Positions 43,806 through 52,654 of a stretch of 64,000 nucleotides of DNA are shown here, one piece after another (the first letter of the stretch is position 1; each line of letters starts with the position of its first letter). Source of the stretch: Beduinella massiliensis. GTDB taxonomy: Bacteria; Bacillota; Clostridia; Christensenellales; Aristaeellaceae. Location: positions 3,131,605 through 3,195,604 of the forward strand of contig NZ_LT963430.1 in assembly GCF_900199405.1 (NCBI RefSeq), written 5' to 3'. The notes below the pieces were generated by a model that was given only the letters and a program-made list of their open reading frames with translations, searched no databases and was not told the origin of the DNA. A program made the translations under genes and the position numbers.

Positions 43806-44042
43806 ATGTCTTATAACGGTTGGAAAAATCGTCAGACCTGGAACGTCTCCCTCTGGATCAACAACGATGAACCGCTCTATCGCCTGGCCTGCGAGTATGT
43901 GCGTCAGGCGAAGCGCGTCAGCTATGACGGGTTCGTCCGCTACGCCGGTCTGGGCGGTGAGCGCACCCCGGACAACATCAGTTATAGCGGCACCCGCCTT
44001 GACTACACCGAGCTGACCGACATGCTGAAGGAGCTGATTTGA
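43806..44042 (+). CDS. Small conserved phage protein (NGWKNRQTWN type)
   Basis: 78 residues starting MSYNGWKNRQTWNVSLWINNDEPLYRLACEYV. The opening motif N-G-W-K-N-R-x-T-W-N-V is seen in many short phage proteins of unknown role. AAAGGACGG precedes the ATG. It overlaps no gene and ends next to the following start (stop TGA/ATG). Confidence 0.75.
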   Translation: MSYNGWKNRQTWNVSLWINNDEPLYRLACEYVRQAKRVSYDGFVRYAGLGGERTPDNISYSGTRLDYTELTDMLKELI

Positions 44043-44333
44043 ATGACAAAGCTGAATAGATGGTATGACCTGGACGGCGTGTACACTCGCGACAGCTGGA
44101 CAATCCCTGATGAAGGCACAGAAATATGGTGCACAGGTTGGAAGCGCGGGCAGACGATCAGCCCTTATGGTGATGACTACCACGTGGTCGTCGGGTTTAG
44201 TGTGTACCACTGCGATCAGCTCATGGAGATCCTGAGCCAATGGGAGCGCGACGGTTACACGTGGGGCCTTGAAGGCGTGGCCGTCCAACGTGAACAGCAA
44301 ATCAACGGGTGCTGGACGCCGGTCCAGGTTTGA
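44043..44333 (+). CDS. Hypothetical phage protein
   Basis: 96 residues, rich in Trp and Tyr (RWYDLDGVYTRDSW, IWCTGWKRG, YHVVVGFSVYHCDQLMEIL). Starts immediately after the preceding stop, so probably translated by coupling. The fold is likely a small alpha/beta protein; I do not recognise a family. Ends in a hairpin shared with the convergent sigma-factor gene. Confidence 0.65.
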   Translation: MTKLNRWYDLDGVYTRDSWTIPDEGTEIWCTGWKRGQTISPYGDDYHVVVGFSVYHCDQLMEILSQWERDGYTWGLEGVAVQREQQINGCWTPVQV

Positions 44334-44336
44334 AAC

Positions 44337-44373
44337 AAAGCTCCGAGAGGTTTAACCCTCCCGGAGCTTTTCC
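44337..44373. terminator. Bidirectional terminator between convergent genes
   Basis: AAAGCTCCG (44337-44345) with CGGAGCTTT (44362-44370), then T on the plus strand and T (A-tract) on the minus. It includes the last codons of the sigma-factor gene. Confidence 0.75.
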
Positions 44374-44957
44374 ATTGCCCGCTTTTCGATCTGGCGCACG
44401 CGCTCGCGCGATAAGCCCAGCGCCTCGGCCACCTGGCGCAGTTTTTCGCCGTAGGCGAGGCGGTGCACGATCACATACCGCTCGCGGCTCTTAAGTTGCC
44501 CCAGCAGCCGCTCAACGTCTGCGCGCTGCTCTGCGCGCTCGAGCTCCTGATCCTCGCCGCCGAGCCGGTCGGCCATATACTCCGTATCCAGCGACAGCAG
44601 GCCTTCGCCCAGCGCCTGCATGGTACGCGCCTCGTCCGGCGCGATCTCTGCAGGTATGCCGTCGCCGTACAGCAGCGCCGAGTATGCCTGGCGCTTGTAC
44701 ACCGGTAGGTAGACCGACCCAAACTCCCGGCGGGCCCCGTGGCCCAGCGCGTTGCGTATGTACGGGTAAGCCATCGTGCCGAATTTGACCCCGCGCTCCG
44801 GGTCAAAGTCCCTCGCGGCCTTTACCAGCCCTTCCAGCCCGTAATGGTATAGCTCTTCTTGTTTTTCGGCCGGGGAGTGGCCGTAAAGTCGCCGTACGAC
44901 ATACCATACAAGTTTCGTATTGTCCAGTATCAGCCTTTCACGTTCTTCATCTGACAA
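44352..44957 (-). CDS. Phage-encoded sigma-70 family factor
   Basis: 201 residues. Region 2-like part: LILDNTKLVWYVVRRLYGHSPAEKQEELYHYGLEGLVKAARDFDPERGVKFGTMAYPYIRNAL (core binding and -10 recognition). Region 4: SRERYVIVHRLAYGEKLRQVAEALGLSRERVRQIEKRAMEKL (HTH for the -35). No region 1.1. The start codon is TTG at 44957 with GGAGG upstream, overlapping the helicase stop. As the last gene of the early operon and next to the late block, it probably switches RNA polymerase to the late genes; this is inference. Confidence 0.9.
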   Translation of the reverse strand: MSDEERERLILDNTKLVWYVVRRLYGHSPAEKQEELYHYGLEGLVKAARDFDPERGVKFGTMAYPYIRNALGHGARREFGSVYLPVYKRQAYSALLYGDGIPAEIAPDEARTMQALGEGLLSLDTEYMADRLGGEDQELERAEQRADVERLLGQLKSRERYVIVHRLAYGEKLRQVAEALGLSRERVRQIEKRAMEKLREG

Positions 44958-46287
44958 CCGCTTTCACCGCCTCCAGTAATTCGTCCTGCAGCCTCGCCTT
45001 GCCCGCCAGCACGCGCATGACGCGCTCATCGATCGTGTCACACGCCACAAGGTGATGTATGACCACACCGTGCTGCTGCCCCTGCCTGTACAGCCGCGCG
45101 TTGGCTTGCTGATACTTTTCGAGGCTCCAGGTGAGCCCAAACCACACGATTATATGCCCGCCTGCCTGCAGGTTGAGGCCGTGCCCCGCCGAATCAGGGT
45201 GCGCGAGCAACATCGGCACCTCTCCGCGGTTCCAGGCCTCGACATCCTCTGCGCGCCGCAGCACTCGCGCTTGCGGGAACGCCTTTTGCAGCCGTTCAAG
45301 GTCGTGCTTGTACGTGTAGTAGACCAACATGCTCTGCCCGCAGGCGGCTTCTACGACGTCTGCCAGGGCGTCGAGCTTTGCCCTGTGCAGCTCATGCCAG
45401 TCGCCGCCCGCGTCGTACACGGCCCCCTGCGCGAGCTGCAGAAGCTTGTTCGCGACCGCTGCGGCGGTAAGCGCTACGATCTCTTTGCCGTCCAACTGCA
45501 GCAGCATCGCGCGCTCCATCTCTTCGTATGCCGCCCGTGCAGCATCATCGAGCTCGACACTGATAACGTTGTCGATGCGCTCCGGCATCTGTAGATAGTC
45601 AACACTTTGCATACTTATACACAGATTATGCAACGCATCATAGATAGCCTCCTCGGCCCCCGGTTTGAGACGCCACTCGTAGACGACATGACCGTTGCGT
45701 TTGCCAGCGTCGAAATACCGATATCGATAGCTGCCCAGCGTCTTGCCCAGCGCCTCGCCGCGGTCGAGCAGGTACATCTGCGCCCATAGGTCGATCAGGC
45801 CGTTGGGTGCCGGTGTGCCCGTGAGCCCCACGATGCGCGTGATGCACCCCCGCACACGGCGGAGCGCCCGGAAGCGCCCCGCCCTCGCGCTCTTGAAGCT
45901 GCTCAGCTCGTCGATCACGACCATGTCAAACGGCCAGCACCGCCCCACTTCTTCCGCCAGCCATTCAATGTTCTCGCGATTGATTACGTACACGTCGGCG
46001 TCTCGCCTCAGCGCTGCCCGCCGCTCAGCCGCGCTGCCCAACACCCGCTCGACCCGCAGCCCCAGATCCCACTTGGCCGCTTCCTGCGCCCACACGGTTT
46101 GCGCTACGCGCAGCGGCGCGATGACGAGCACCCGGTCGACCTCATACCGATTGTTGATCAGCTCGTCGATGGCGTGCAGCGTGATCGCTGTTTTACCAAG
46201 GCCCATATCAAGTAGCAGACCGACCTCGTTTTGTTCGACAATCCTTTGGATCGCGTATCTCTGGTATTCGTGCGGCCTGAAAATCAT
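44947..46287 (-). CDS. SNF2-type DEAD/DEAH helicase
   Basis: 446 residues. Q-like motif HEYQRYAI, Walker A DMGLGKT (27-33), Walker B DELS (126-129), GLTGTPAPN motif III, and C-terminal motifs V/VI (HPDSAGHGLNLQAGGHIIVWFGLTWSLEKYQQANARLYRQGQ; consecutive). Phages of Bacillota often carry this small SNF2 protein next to VRR-NUC and primase genes; roles in replication or repair are assumed. Overlaps the methyltransferase gene by 4 nt. Confidence 0.93.
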   Translation of the reverse strand: MIFRPHEYQRYAIQRIVEQNEVGLLLDMGLGKTAITLHAIDELINNRYEVDRVLVIAPLRVAQTVWAQEAAKWDLGLRVERVLGSAAERRAALRRDADVYVINRENIEWLAEEVGRCWPFDMVVIDELSSFKSARAGRFRALRRVRGCITRIVGLTGTPAPNGLIDLWAQMYLLDRGEALGKTLGSYRYRYFDAGKRNGHVVYEWRLKPGAEEAIYDALHNLCISMQSVDYLQMPERIDNVISVELDDAARAAYEEMERAMLLQLDGKEIVALTAAAVANKLLQLAQGAVYDAGGDWHELHRAKLDALADVVEAACGQSMLVYYTYKHDLERLQKAFPQARVLRRAEDVEAWNRGEVPMLLAHPDSAGHGLNLQAGGHIIVWFGLTWSLEKYQQANARLYRQGQQHGVVIHHLVACDTIDERVMRVLAGKARLQDELLEAVKAVVR

Positions 46288-46778
46288 ACGACGCCACTCT
46301 CGTCAAACTTCATGAAGCAGCCCCAAAATGTGCCCATTTTTTTGCCGCTGTGATGCCCAAATAAGGGGCGCTGCCCGATAGCGCGCCACACTTTTTCAGC
46401 CGGAATCTGTACTTCAGACCACTTAAAAATCAGTACCCCTTCGGGTTTAAGCACTCGAAGACATTCGTGGAACCCACTACGAAGCGTATCTTCCCAGCCC
46501 TCCTCAAGTTTACCGTATTTTTTAAAGGTCCAAGACGTTTCACCAACACGTTCAAGATGTGGCGGATCAAATACGACAAGCCTAAAAGTTTTATCATCGA
46601 AGGGCAAATGCGTAAAGTCACATATTACGTCTGGCGCCACGACACACGGCCTTTCACTGCCTCTCCATACTCTTTCAAACGTCTCTTGACGTTTATCACA
46701 GTAGATCACTGCAGGGTGATGCTTGTCAAACCACATGGTACGGCTTCCGCAAGTGGCATCTAATATCAGTTTATCCAT
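46284..46778 (-). CDS. SAM-dependent methyltransferase, probably DNA
   Basis: 164 residues. The SAM site LILDATCGSRTMWFDK and the catalytic-like FDPPHL motif are visible, then a Rossmann end (LRVLKPEGVLIFKWSE). DPPH-type motifs occur in amino methyltransferases of DNA or other bases. The gene is less GC-rich than its neighbours, suggesting separate acquisition. Substrate not known; it could mark phage DNA against restriction. Confidence 0.8.
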   Translation of the reverse strand: MDKLILDATCGSRTMWFDKHHPAVIYCDKRQETFERVWRGSERPCVVAPDVICDFTHLPFDDKTFRLVVFDPPHLERVGETSWTFKKYGKLEEGWEDTLRSGFHECLRVLKPEGVLIFKWSEVQIPAEKVWRAIGQRPLFGHHSGKKMGTFWGCFMKFDESGVV

Positions 46779-47067
46779 CGCTTACGCTCCTTTTGAATAC
46801 GTCCTCCACGCAGGCCTTCGCTTCATCCCACCCGCTGACCTTACGTACGTCCATGCCGCGCCTGCGCATCTCCTCGATCTGCCACTTTTGCAGGTTGCTC
46901 AGGCGGCCCACTTCGGTCTTGAGCTCTACCCATACAACACGTCCATCGGGTGTGATGATGATGCGATCCGGCACGCCGGGATTGCCGGGGCTCACAAATT
47001 TGTAATATAGCCCGCCTCGCTTCTTTACAAGCTGGCCCATGCGGGCCTCGATCTGCGATTCGCGCAT
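46771..47067 (-). CDS. VRR-NUC domain nuclease
   Basis: 98 residues. The PD-(D/E)XK core is readable: E (in SQIEARMG), NPGVPDRIIITPDGRVVWVELKTE with Asp and the E-x-K pair. Single-domain VRR-NUC proteins are standard next to phage SNF2 helicases and primases, acting on branched or flap DNA. Start next to the primase stop (ATGs overlap). Confidence 0.92.
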   Translation of the reverse strand: MRESQIEARMGQLVKKRGGLYYKFVSPGNPGVPDRIIITPDGRVVWVELKTEVGRLSNLQKWQIEEMRRRGMDVRKVSGWDEAKACVEDVFKRSVSDG

Positions 47068-49496
47068 TATATCTCCTCCGTGACCTCAAGCCCCAGCCAC
47101 ACGTTGCCGATGTTGGTGTGCCGTCGCTCATACCCGCGTGCCTCCAGCGCCGCGGCGAAGTCGTTCGAGCGCCGCGGCATCTTCTCGCCGTTGCTCGTCG
47201 CCCACGTGACGTAACGGCCGTACAGCTCCGCGCTTTTCACCTTCGTGCCCTCGCGCGTGCACTCGCTCAAAAAGGCCTTAAGCCAGTCCTCGCGGTCGAG
47301 ATACGCAGCCGTGGATTGTTTGACGATTTCCGGCTTTTTGATCTTACAGCGATTCGCACAGAATCGCTTTGCGCCCTCGATCATCCAGGCCAATATCTGT
47401 GGCCCCTCCTGCGCGACCAGCTGCTCACCGAAATTGGTGACCATCTGCTCCGGCGCAATCGTCGTCTCAAACGGCGCGACCGCGATGCGCCTGCGTGTGC
47501 CGCCGTCGAGCGAGCGCAATTTAAACAGGTGATTGGTGTGCAGCACCAGCGTGTGCGTCGGTCTGAAGCTGAACGGGTCTCGACCCTTGGGGTTTGCATT
47601 GATCTCGTCGCGGCTCGTCAGGCGCTTCATGATGCTGACGCTCATGTTCGCGCCCTCGTCGGTCTCACCGGCAATGACAAGCCGCTTGCCGCGTACCTGT
47701 TCCAGCCCAAATGCTTCAGCCCCGTTGTTTTTCGCCACCAATAGCTCCTGCCGAATGCCGCCCGCATAGTCGCCCAGCACGTCTTTCCAGGCTCCAAACA
47801 AGGTTGACTTGCCGTTGCCGCCGGGCCCGTAGCTGATGACCATGCCCTCTTCGTACACCGCGCCGACCAGCGCCATGCCCGCAACGTCCTGCAGGTACCG
47901 CTCAAAATCCGTGTCAGCGTTTGTAATGCGGCGCAGAAAATCGCTGTACATCGGCGTCTCGCCGCCAGCGGGCGCAACCGCCGTACAGGCCGTGCACAGC
48001 GCGGCCGCGTCGTGCGAGCGCAGCTTGCCGGTTTTGAGGTCTACAATCCCGCCGGGCGTGTTCAAGGCCCACGGGTCGGCGTCGAAGTCCTCCAAGAGAT
48101 GGCTCTCCAGCATTGGTTTGGCAAGGTCGAGCGTCGCTTTGATCTTCGCAGCGCTGCGGCTCTTGCAGGCCCAGCTCAGCGCCGCTGCGGCGCGCTTGCG
48201 GTCGTCTGAGCCTTCCGGCGTCACGCGCAGCCAAGCCTGTGCGGCGCTCAGCAGCCCGTCGGTAAACCGCATCATGAGCAGCTTCGCGGCTCCCTCCGCG
48301 TCGGTCTGCCACCGCACGCCGTCCCAGGCTACCCAGCGCAGGTTGTCCTGCCAGCAAAGCACGCGCTTGTATGCGTCGGCAAAGGCCACGGCGTTGCCCT
48401 GGTCGGTGTAGTCTGTCTCGCTTTTAATCAGGCCCTCCGCCGCCTCGTTTTCAAAGTCTTCCAGCGCATTGGCCTTGATCCGCGCTTCGAGCTCTTCAAG
48501 CACCGCACTGTCTCCTTGGCACATCTCCTGCATCGCCATAAATGACGGCATCTCGTTCGCGGGCAGGTCTTTGTCCCCGTCGAGCTCGCCATACAGGTGC
48601 AGCCGCACCAGATCAAACGCGTTGCACAGCCTCCCGCCCGCGGGGTCGCTGTCGTGATGCGAATAGATAAATTTTCCGCCATCATACAGCACCGCACCTC
48701 CGTAGGCGCTGCCCGCGCGGTAGGTGTATCTGCCCTCCTGCGCTGCGTCATATATAGTAGAAAGAAATTTTGCAATCGCCGCTGGAACGTCGTACACCCG
48801 GCAGAACGCGCCGACGATGCCCGGCTTGTCCGTGGGCTCGCCCTGCGCCTTTGCGCGGGCGCGCAGCTTGTGTGTCTGGCGGCTGCTCGTGGGCCACTCT
48901 GCCGTGTCGTGCCAGTCGTTGTACTCGCTCAGCACCGCGTCCGGGTCGAGCCACGGCCCGTCCTGCGCCTCAAAGATGTACTCTGCGTCTTTGGGCATGC
49001 TGGGCCAGTACATCAGCCTGCCGGGCTGGTAGGTCGTATCGTCAAACGCTTCAATGTCCAGCCAGCTCGCGACCCGGCGAGCGATAGCCTCGTATTCGTC
49101 CGGCGCGACAGGGCGCGCCAGCGGGAACAAGAAGCGCAGGCGGGGCTTGTCCGGCGTGTGGCTGTGCGTTGCGTACACGCCGGCCGCAAGTCCGTACATC
49201 GACGTCCAGACGTCCCACAACTCCACCGTGCCGTAGTCCGCGTCCAGCGCGAGCAGGCAGCGGCTTTGCACGTTGCTCGATTTGCGCCGCCCGCCGTGCA
49301 CGTCGCCGCCCACGAATCCGCCGACGTCTTTGATCTCCGCGCGCTGTTGCGCTGGCATCGCCGCGAACTCCGCGGCCGTCTCCGTCGTGCGGATCGGCGT
49401 GCGCAAACGCTCTAACAAATCCGGCCAACTTAGCTGCCGCACTTGCCAGTGCGTATCATGCCGGCTCTTGCCTACAGAGATCGTGAGGTTATTCAT
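47067..49496 (-). CDS. Phage primase-helicase (P4/D5 type)
   Basis: 809 residues from ATG 49496 (GGAGGTGG upstream). The N-terminal part has primase-like segments (LLALDADYGTVELWDVW, THSHTPDKPRLRFLFPLARPV, as archaeo-eukaryotic primase); the C-terminal half is a D5/P4 superfamily 3 helicase with Walker A GPGGNGKST (~560) and HTLVLHTNHLFKLRSLDGGTRRRIAVAPFE. It unwinds the origin and lays primers for replication. The last gene of the polymerase group before VRR-NUC. Confidence 0.93.
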   Translation of the reverse strand: MNNLTISVGKSRHDTHWQVRQLSWPDLLERLRTPIRTTETAAEFAAMPAQQRAEIKDVGGFVGGDVHGGRRKSSNVQSRCLLALDADYGTVELWDVWTSMYGLAAGVYATHSHTPDKPRLRFLFPLARPVAPDEYEAIARRVASWLDIEAFDDTTYQPGRLMYWPSMPKDAEYIFEAQDGPWLDPDAVLSEYNDWHDTAEWPTSSRQTHKLRARAKAQGEPTDKPGIVGAFCRVYDVPAAIAKFLSTIYDAAQEGRYTYRAGSAYGGAVLYDGGKFIYSHHDSDPAGGRLCNAFDLVRLHLYGELDGDKDLPANEMPSFMAMQEMCQGDSAVLEELEARIKANALEDFENEAAEGLIKSETDYTDQGNAVAFADAYKRVLCWQDNLRWVAWDGVRWQTDAEGAAKLLMMRFTDGLLSAAQAWLRVTPEGSDDRKRAAAALSWACKSRSAAKIKATLDLAKPMLESHLLEDFDADPWALNTPGGIVDLKTGKLRSHDAAALCTACTAVAPAGGETPMYSDFLRRITNADTDFERYLQDVAGMALVGAVYEEGMVISYGPGGNGKSTLFGAWKDVLGDYAGGIRQELLVAKNNGAEAFGLEQVRGKRLVIAGETDEGANMSVSIMKRLTSRDEINANPKGRDPFSFRPTHTLVLHTNHLFKLRSLDGGTRRRIAVAPFETTIAPEQMVTNFGEQLVAQEGPQILAWMIEGAKRFCANRCKIKKPEIVKQSTAAYLDREDWLKAFLSECTREGTKVKSAELYGRYVTWATSNGEKMPRRSNDFAAALEARGYERRHTNIGNVWLGLEVTEEI

Positions 49497-49653
49497 GCGC
49501 CACCACCTCCGCGCCGCAGGCCGCATAGCCTGCCAGATCCACGAAACTATCCCGCGTGCCCTTTCCGGTCTTGATGCGTGCGATCTTGAGCAGCGCCTGC
49601 TCTGCCGCATCGCGCACTAGATGTGGCTCTTTGCCGATCCAAAGCATGTCCAC
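49489..49653 (-). CDS. Short DUF6378-like protein
   Basis: 54 residues from GTG 49653 (AAAGGA upstream), MDMLWIGKEPHLVRDAAEQALLKIARIKTGKGTRDSFVDLAGYAACGAEVV. It resembles the C-terminal part of DUF6378 proteins, which are longer in other phages, so this may be a trimmed form. It begins 4 nt after the polymerase stop and overlaps the primase start by 8 nt, tightly fitted between the two. Confidence 0.6.
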   Translation of the reverse strand: MDMLWIGKEPHLVRDAAEQALLKIARIKTGKGTRDSFVDLAGYAACGAEVVAHE

Positions 49654-49657
49654 AATA

Positions 49658-51601
49658 TCAATCCTTTTTATAAAATTTGGTCACGTACCCATCCCCGCGC
49701 AACACCAAACCGGGTGCCCACGGCAGAGGCCGCGCCATGATCTCGCAGATATCCCGTAGCGCTGTATCAGCTTCCGCCTCCGGCACCTCGACGACCATTT
49801 CGTCATGCACGTGCATGACGATCTCCGGGTAGTGTTGCTCAACGGCCAGCATCGCGTCGCGCAGGCAGTCACGGGCGATGGCCTGGACGACGTTCTCTAC
49901 AAACTTCGGCCCGTAGCTCTCGACGCGGCTCCACCGCCCCGCTTCATAGCTTTGATAGCTCACGCTCTCCCCGCCAAACTTGTTTGTCGTCATCTGCGGC
50001 TCGAAATACCGCAGACTCCGACCGCTGGGAAGGTGGATGTGCAGCAGCCTTTTTGTCGTACGCTCAACGCTCAACCCGTGTGGCAGCTTGTAGGTACCGC
50101 CGTGCTTCACGGCGTTAATCACTGCGGAGCCGACACGCTCCCACAGCGCCACGATGTGCGGGCTGGCCTCGCGCCATGCCGTCACCAGCGGCTGTAGCTC
50201 ACTCTCTTCCAGGCCCATCTCTAGCGCGCCCATGTTGGTCAGCGCCCCCACGCCGCCGCCGTAGCCCAGGGCCAATTCAGCAATCTTGCCCTTCTGCCGC
50301 AAGTGAGCATTCTGGCCGTGCTTTTCGACCGGCACCTTAAACATCTGGCTGGCTGACGCGCAGTATATGTCGCCGCCTTTCGCAAAGACCTCCTGCCGCC
50401 ACTTCTCGTCGGCCAGCCATGCTACAACCCGCGCCTCGATGGCGCTAAAATCAGCTACTGCAAATGTGTGCCCCGGCTTGGCCACAAAGGCCGTGCGGAT
50501 CAACTCGGAGAGCGTCGACGGCACATTGCCGTACAGCATTTCCAGACCCTCACGATCTCCGCTCTTCGCGATCTCTCGCGCGGCTTCCAGGTCTTCCAGG
50601 TGATTTTGGGGTAAATTTTGAACTTGCACGAGCCTGCCTGCCCATCGGCCCGTTCGATTTGCGCCGTAGAATTGGAACAACCCGTGCACTCGACCGTCGG
50701 AACAGACGCTGCGCTCGATGGCCTCGTACTTCGCCATGCTCGTTTTTCCCAGCTCCTGCCGGATCGCCAGCGCCCGCGCCTTTTCGCCGGTCGCCGTTTC
50801 GCGCATCGCCGCAACGTCTTTCTTCGTCAGGCTATCCGTGCCAAAGTACCGTTTAAGCTGCGCCACGCTGTTTGGGTTGTCCAGTCCGGTCAGCTGCCGG
50901 GCTTCGTCCGTCAGCAGGCCGTTGTGCTCGTTGCTCATCGCAATCGCGGCGCGGACAAATTCCATGTCAACGCCGACCCCGCGCGCGTTGATTCGTTGAT
51001 CCATCTCCCATGCGGCTTGCTCTTTCGGCGGCAGCGGATAGGCCGATAGCCGCTTACGCAGCTCGCGCTCCACGACGACATCCTGCTGGTTATAATCAAT
51101 AAACGCGCGCCATTTCGCCGGGTCGTGCTCCGGCAGGTTTCGCGCGTGCCCTCCGCTGGTCTGCGTCGGCTTGCAAGGCTTGCTGAAATAATCGATCAGC
51201 CTCTTGCCCTCGTCCATCTTCTCTTCGGTCAGACCCAGCGCTTTGACTGCGTCGCCCAGCTTACGCGGCAGGCCCAGCGTCGCGGCCAGCACCGCCGTAC
51301 ATCTCCACTGCCTCTCATCCATAGGCCGGCCAAACCAGCGGCCCAGACAGGTCATCTCGAAGGCTGCGTTGTAGGCGGTTTTAAGCACATCAGGGGCCCA
51401 CAGCGCGCCTTGGAATGCGCGCAGCTCCTCGTCATTCAGGCAGTTCTTCGTGCAGTCCACGACCCGTACCGGCCCGTCGTCAAACGCATAACCTATGAGT
51501 AAAATCCGAAAATCAGGCGAATCGACGTAGCGATGTACGCCGCAGCGCGTCAGGTCAACGTCGCTGTACGTCTCAATGTCAATGCTGAGCGTTTTCGCCA
51601 T
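49658..51601 (-). CDS. polA: Phage DNA polymerase I (family A) with exonuclease
   Basis: 647 residues from ATG 51601 (GGAGG upstream; the long upstream frame overlaps the preceding gene). An N-terminal DnaQ-like 3'-5' exonuclease starts at LSIDIETYS, with VVDC and the NQQD segment; the polymerase domain has motif A DFSAIEARVVAWLADE, the K/Y helix (HLRQKGKIAELALGYGGG) and motif C MHVHDEMVVEVPE. It replicates the phage genome with the adjacent primase-helicase. The small size matches the phage form. Confidence 0.95.
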   Translation of the reverse strand: MAKTLSIDIETYSDVDLTRCGVHRYVDSPDFRILLIGYAFDDGPVRVVDCTKNCLNDEELRAFQGALWAPDVLKTAYNAAFEMTCLGRWFGRPMDERQWRCTAVLAATLGLPRKLGDAVKALGLTEEKMDEGKRLIDYFSKPCKPTQTSGGHARNLPEHDPAKWRAFIDYNQQDVVVERELRKRLSAYPLPPKEQAAWEMDQRINARGVGVDMEFVRAAIAMSNEHNGLLTDEARQLTGLDNPNSVAQLKRYFGTDSLTKKDVAAMRETATGEKARALAIRQELGKTSMAKYEAIERSVCSDGRVHGLFQFYGANRTGRWAGRLVQVQNLPQNHLEDLEAAREIAKSGDREGLEMLYGNVPSTLSELIRTAFVAKPGHTFAVADFSAIEARVVAWLADEKWRQEVFAKGGDIYCASASQMFKVPVEKHGQNAHLRQKGKIAELALGYGGGVGALTNMGALEMGLEESELQPLVTAWREASPHIVALWERVGSAVINAVKHGGTYKLPHGLSVERTTKRLLHIHLPSGRSLRYFEPQMTTNKFGGESVSYQSYEAGRWSRVESYGPKFVENVVQAIARDCLRDAMLAVEQHYPEIVMHVHDEMVVEVPEAEADTALRDICEIMARPLPWAPGLVLRGDGYVTKFYKKD

Positions 51602-52595
51602 TCTTCTTTTCCTCCAGCGCTGGGTTCCAGGCAACGCCGATGTAATCCAGAACCGCGCCCCAGCCTTGATCGTACATGAGGTAGTTCCAGTATTTCGGGT
51701 TATCCTCGTATAAACGATCGTATCGATGCGGACGCTTCTCGATGTGGATTCCAAAGCCGCACATTGTACAGCCTGTCCGCTGAGCCCTGGTCGTCCGGAG
51801 GGTTCCATCTGTGTCGCGAACGATCTCGCCATAGATTTCAGGCACGGGGACATGTAGGTCAAGCGCCAGTTGCAACAGGTCTTGCCTCATAAAAATCGCA
51901 AACGGGCATGAGCGTGTAACTGATTTGCCATAGTAGTTGCAGCCATTTTTCATCAACCCCTTTTCACGCTGACCGCCCTCGGAGGCCATAAGACCCATGT
52001 ACGGCGAGCGACCAGCTGCCTTTGCATAATCGGAGCAGGGCTTTTCCTTCATCCAATAGCAGCATTCCGCCGAAACCCTGAAAGGTGCAGCTTTCATCGG
52101 AAAGTCCGGCCTATGGTCCTGATAGTTTCCGCCAAATAGTTTCAGCCACTTATCGGGTAACTTTAAGCGGTTGGAATGCCCAAAGTTTCCTTGCGCTCCC
52201 ATGTCGCCGGTAATCAGCGCGTGAATGAAAGTCTGCTTAGGGTTGTCCGCTTTTTGCAAAGCCTCGATTTTTCGCGCCTTTTCCTTGCTGATAATCGGAT
52301 ACCCGTACTCCTCGACAACCTGCTTCTGTGTCTTGATCGGATGGAGCACTTGAACGCCAAGTTCGCGGTGAATCCTTTGAATGGATTTATCTTCGAGGCT
52401 GGAAACCGATACCGCTGGCACATCGATGCCGATAGAGCGCAAGAACAGCAATAATGTGATGCTGTCGAGGCCTCCGACCGAAATATAGCACATGCCGTCG
52501 AGCTGATTGTAGAACTCCCACGCCTTGATCTCCGCGTGTGCGACCTTGGCCGCATAGGGTAGCTTTTGCTTTTGCATGAACTCTTGTGGTGTCAA
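51579..52595 (-). CDS. PAPS-reductase-family protein (PP-loop ATPase-like)
   Basis: 338 residues from a TTG start at 52595 (GGAGG 8 nt upstream). The N-terminal ATP pyrophosphatase-like loop reads SVGGLDSITLL, where the family normally has SGGKDS, so the lysine is replaced. Cysteines at ECCYWMKEKPC and TGCTMCGFG could hold an iron-sulfur cluster. CysH/DndC-like proteins reduce or sulfurate; phage versions are unexplained. It lies between the ssDNA-binding gene and polymerase. The gene has a lower GC content than its neighbours. Overlaps polA by 23 nt. Confidence 0.85.
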   Translation of the reverse strand: MTPQEFMQKQKLPYAAKVAHAEIKAWEFYNQLDGMCYISVGGLDSITLLLFLRSIGIDVPAVSVSSLEDKSIQRIHRELGVQVLHPIKTQKQVVEEYGYPIISKEKARKIEALQKADNPKQTFIHALITGDMGAQGNFGHSNRLKLPDKWLKLFGGNYQDHRPDFPMKAAPFRVSAECCYWMKEKPCSDYAKAAGRSPYMGLMASEGGQREKGLMKNGCNYYGKSVTRSCPFAIFMRQDLLQLALDLHVPVPEIYGEIVRDTDGTLRTTRAQRTGCTMCGFGIHIEKRPHRYDRLYEDNPKYWNYLMYDQGWGAVLDYIGVAWNPALEEKKNGENAQH

Positions 52596-52654
52596 TGTAA
52601 ATCCTCCTACGCAAAGAGGCGGCGCGGCCTCTACCGCACCGCCTCTACCGTCTC

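Noticed and set aside
51602-51862. N-terminal extension of the DNA polymerase
   Set aside because: It overlaps the PAPS-reductase-like gene in another frame; the exonuclease domain starts right after ATG 51601, which has its own ribosome site.
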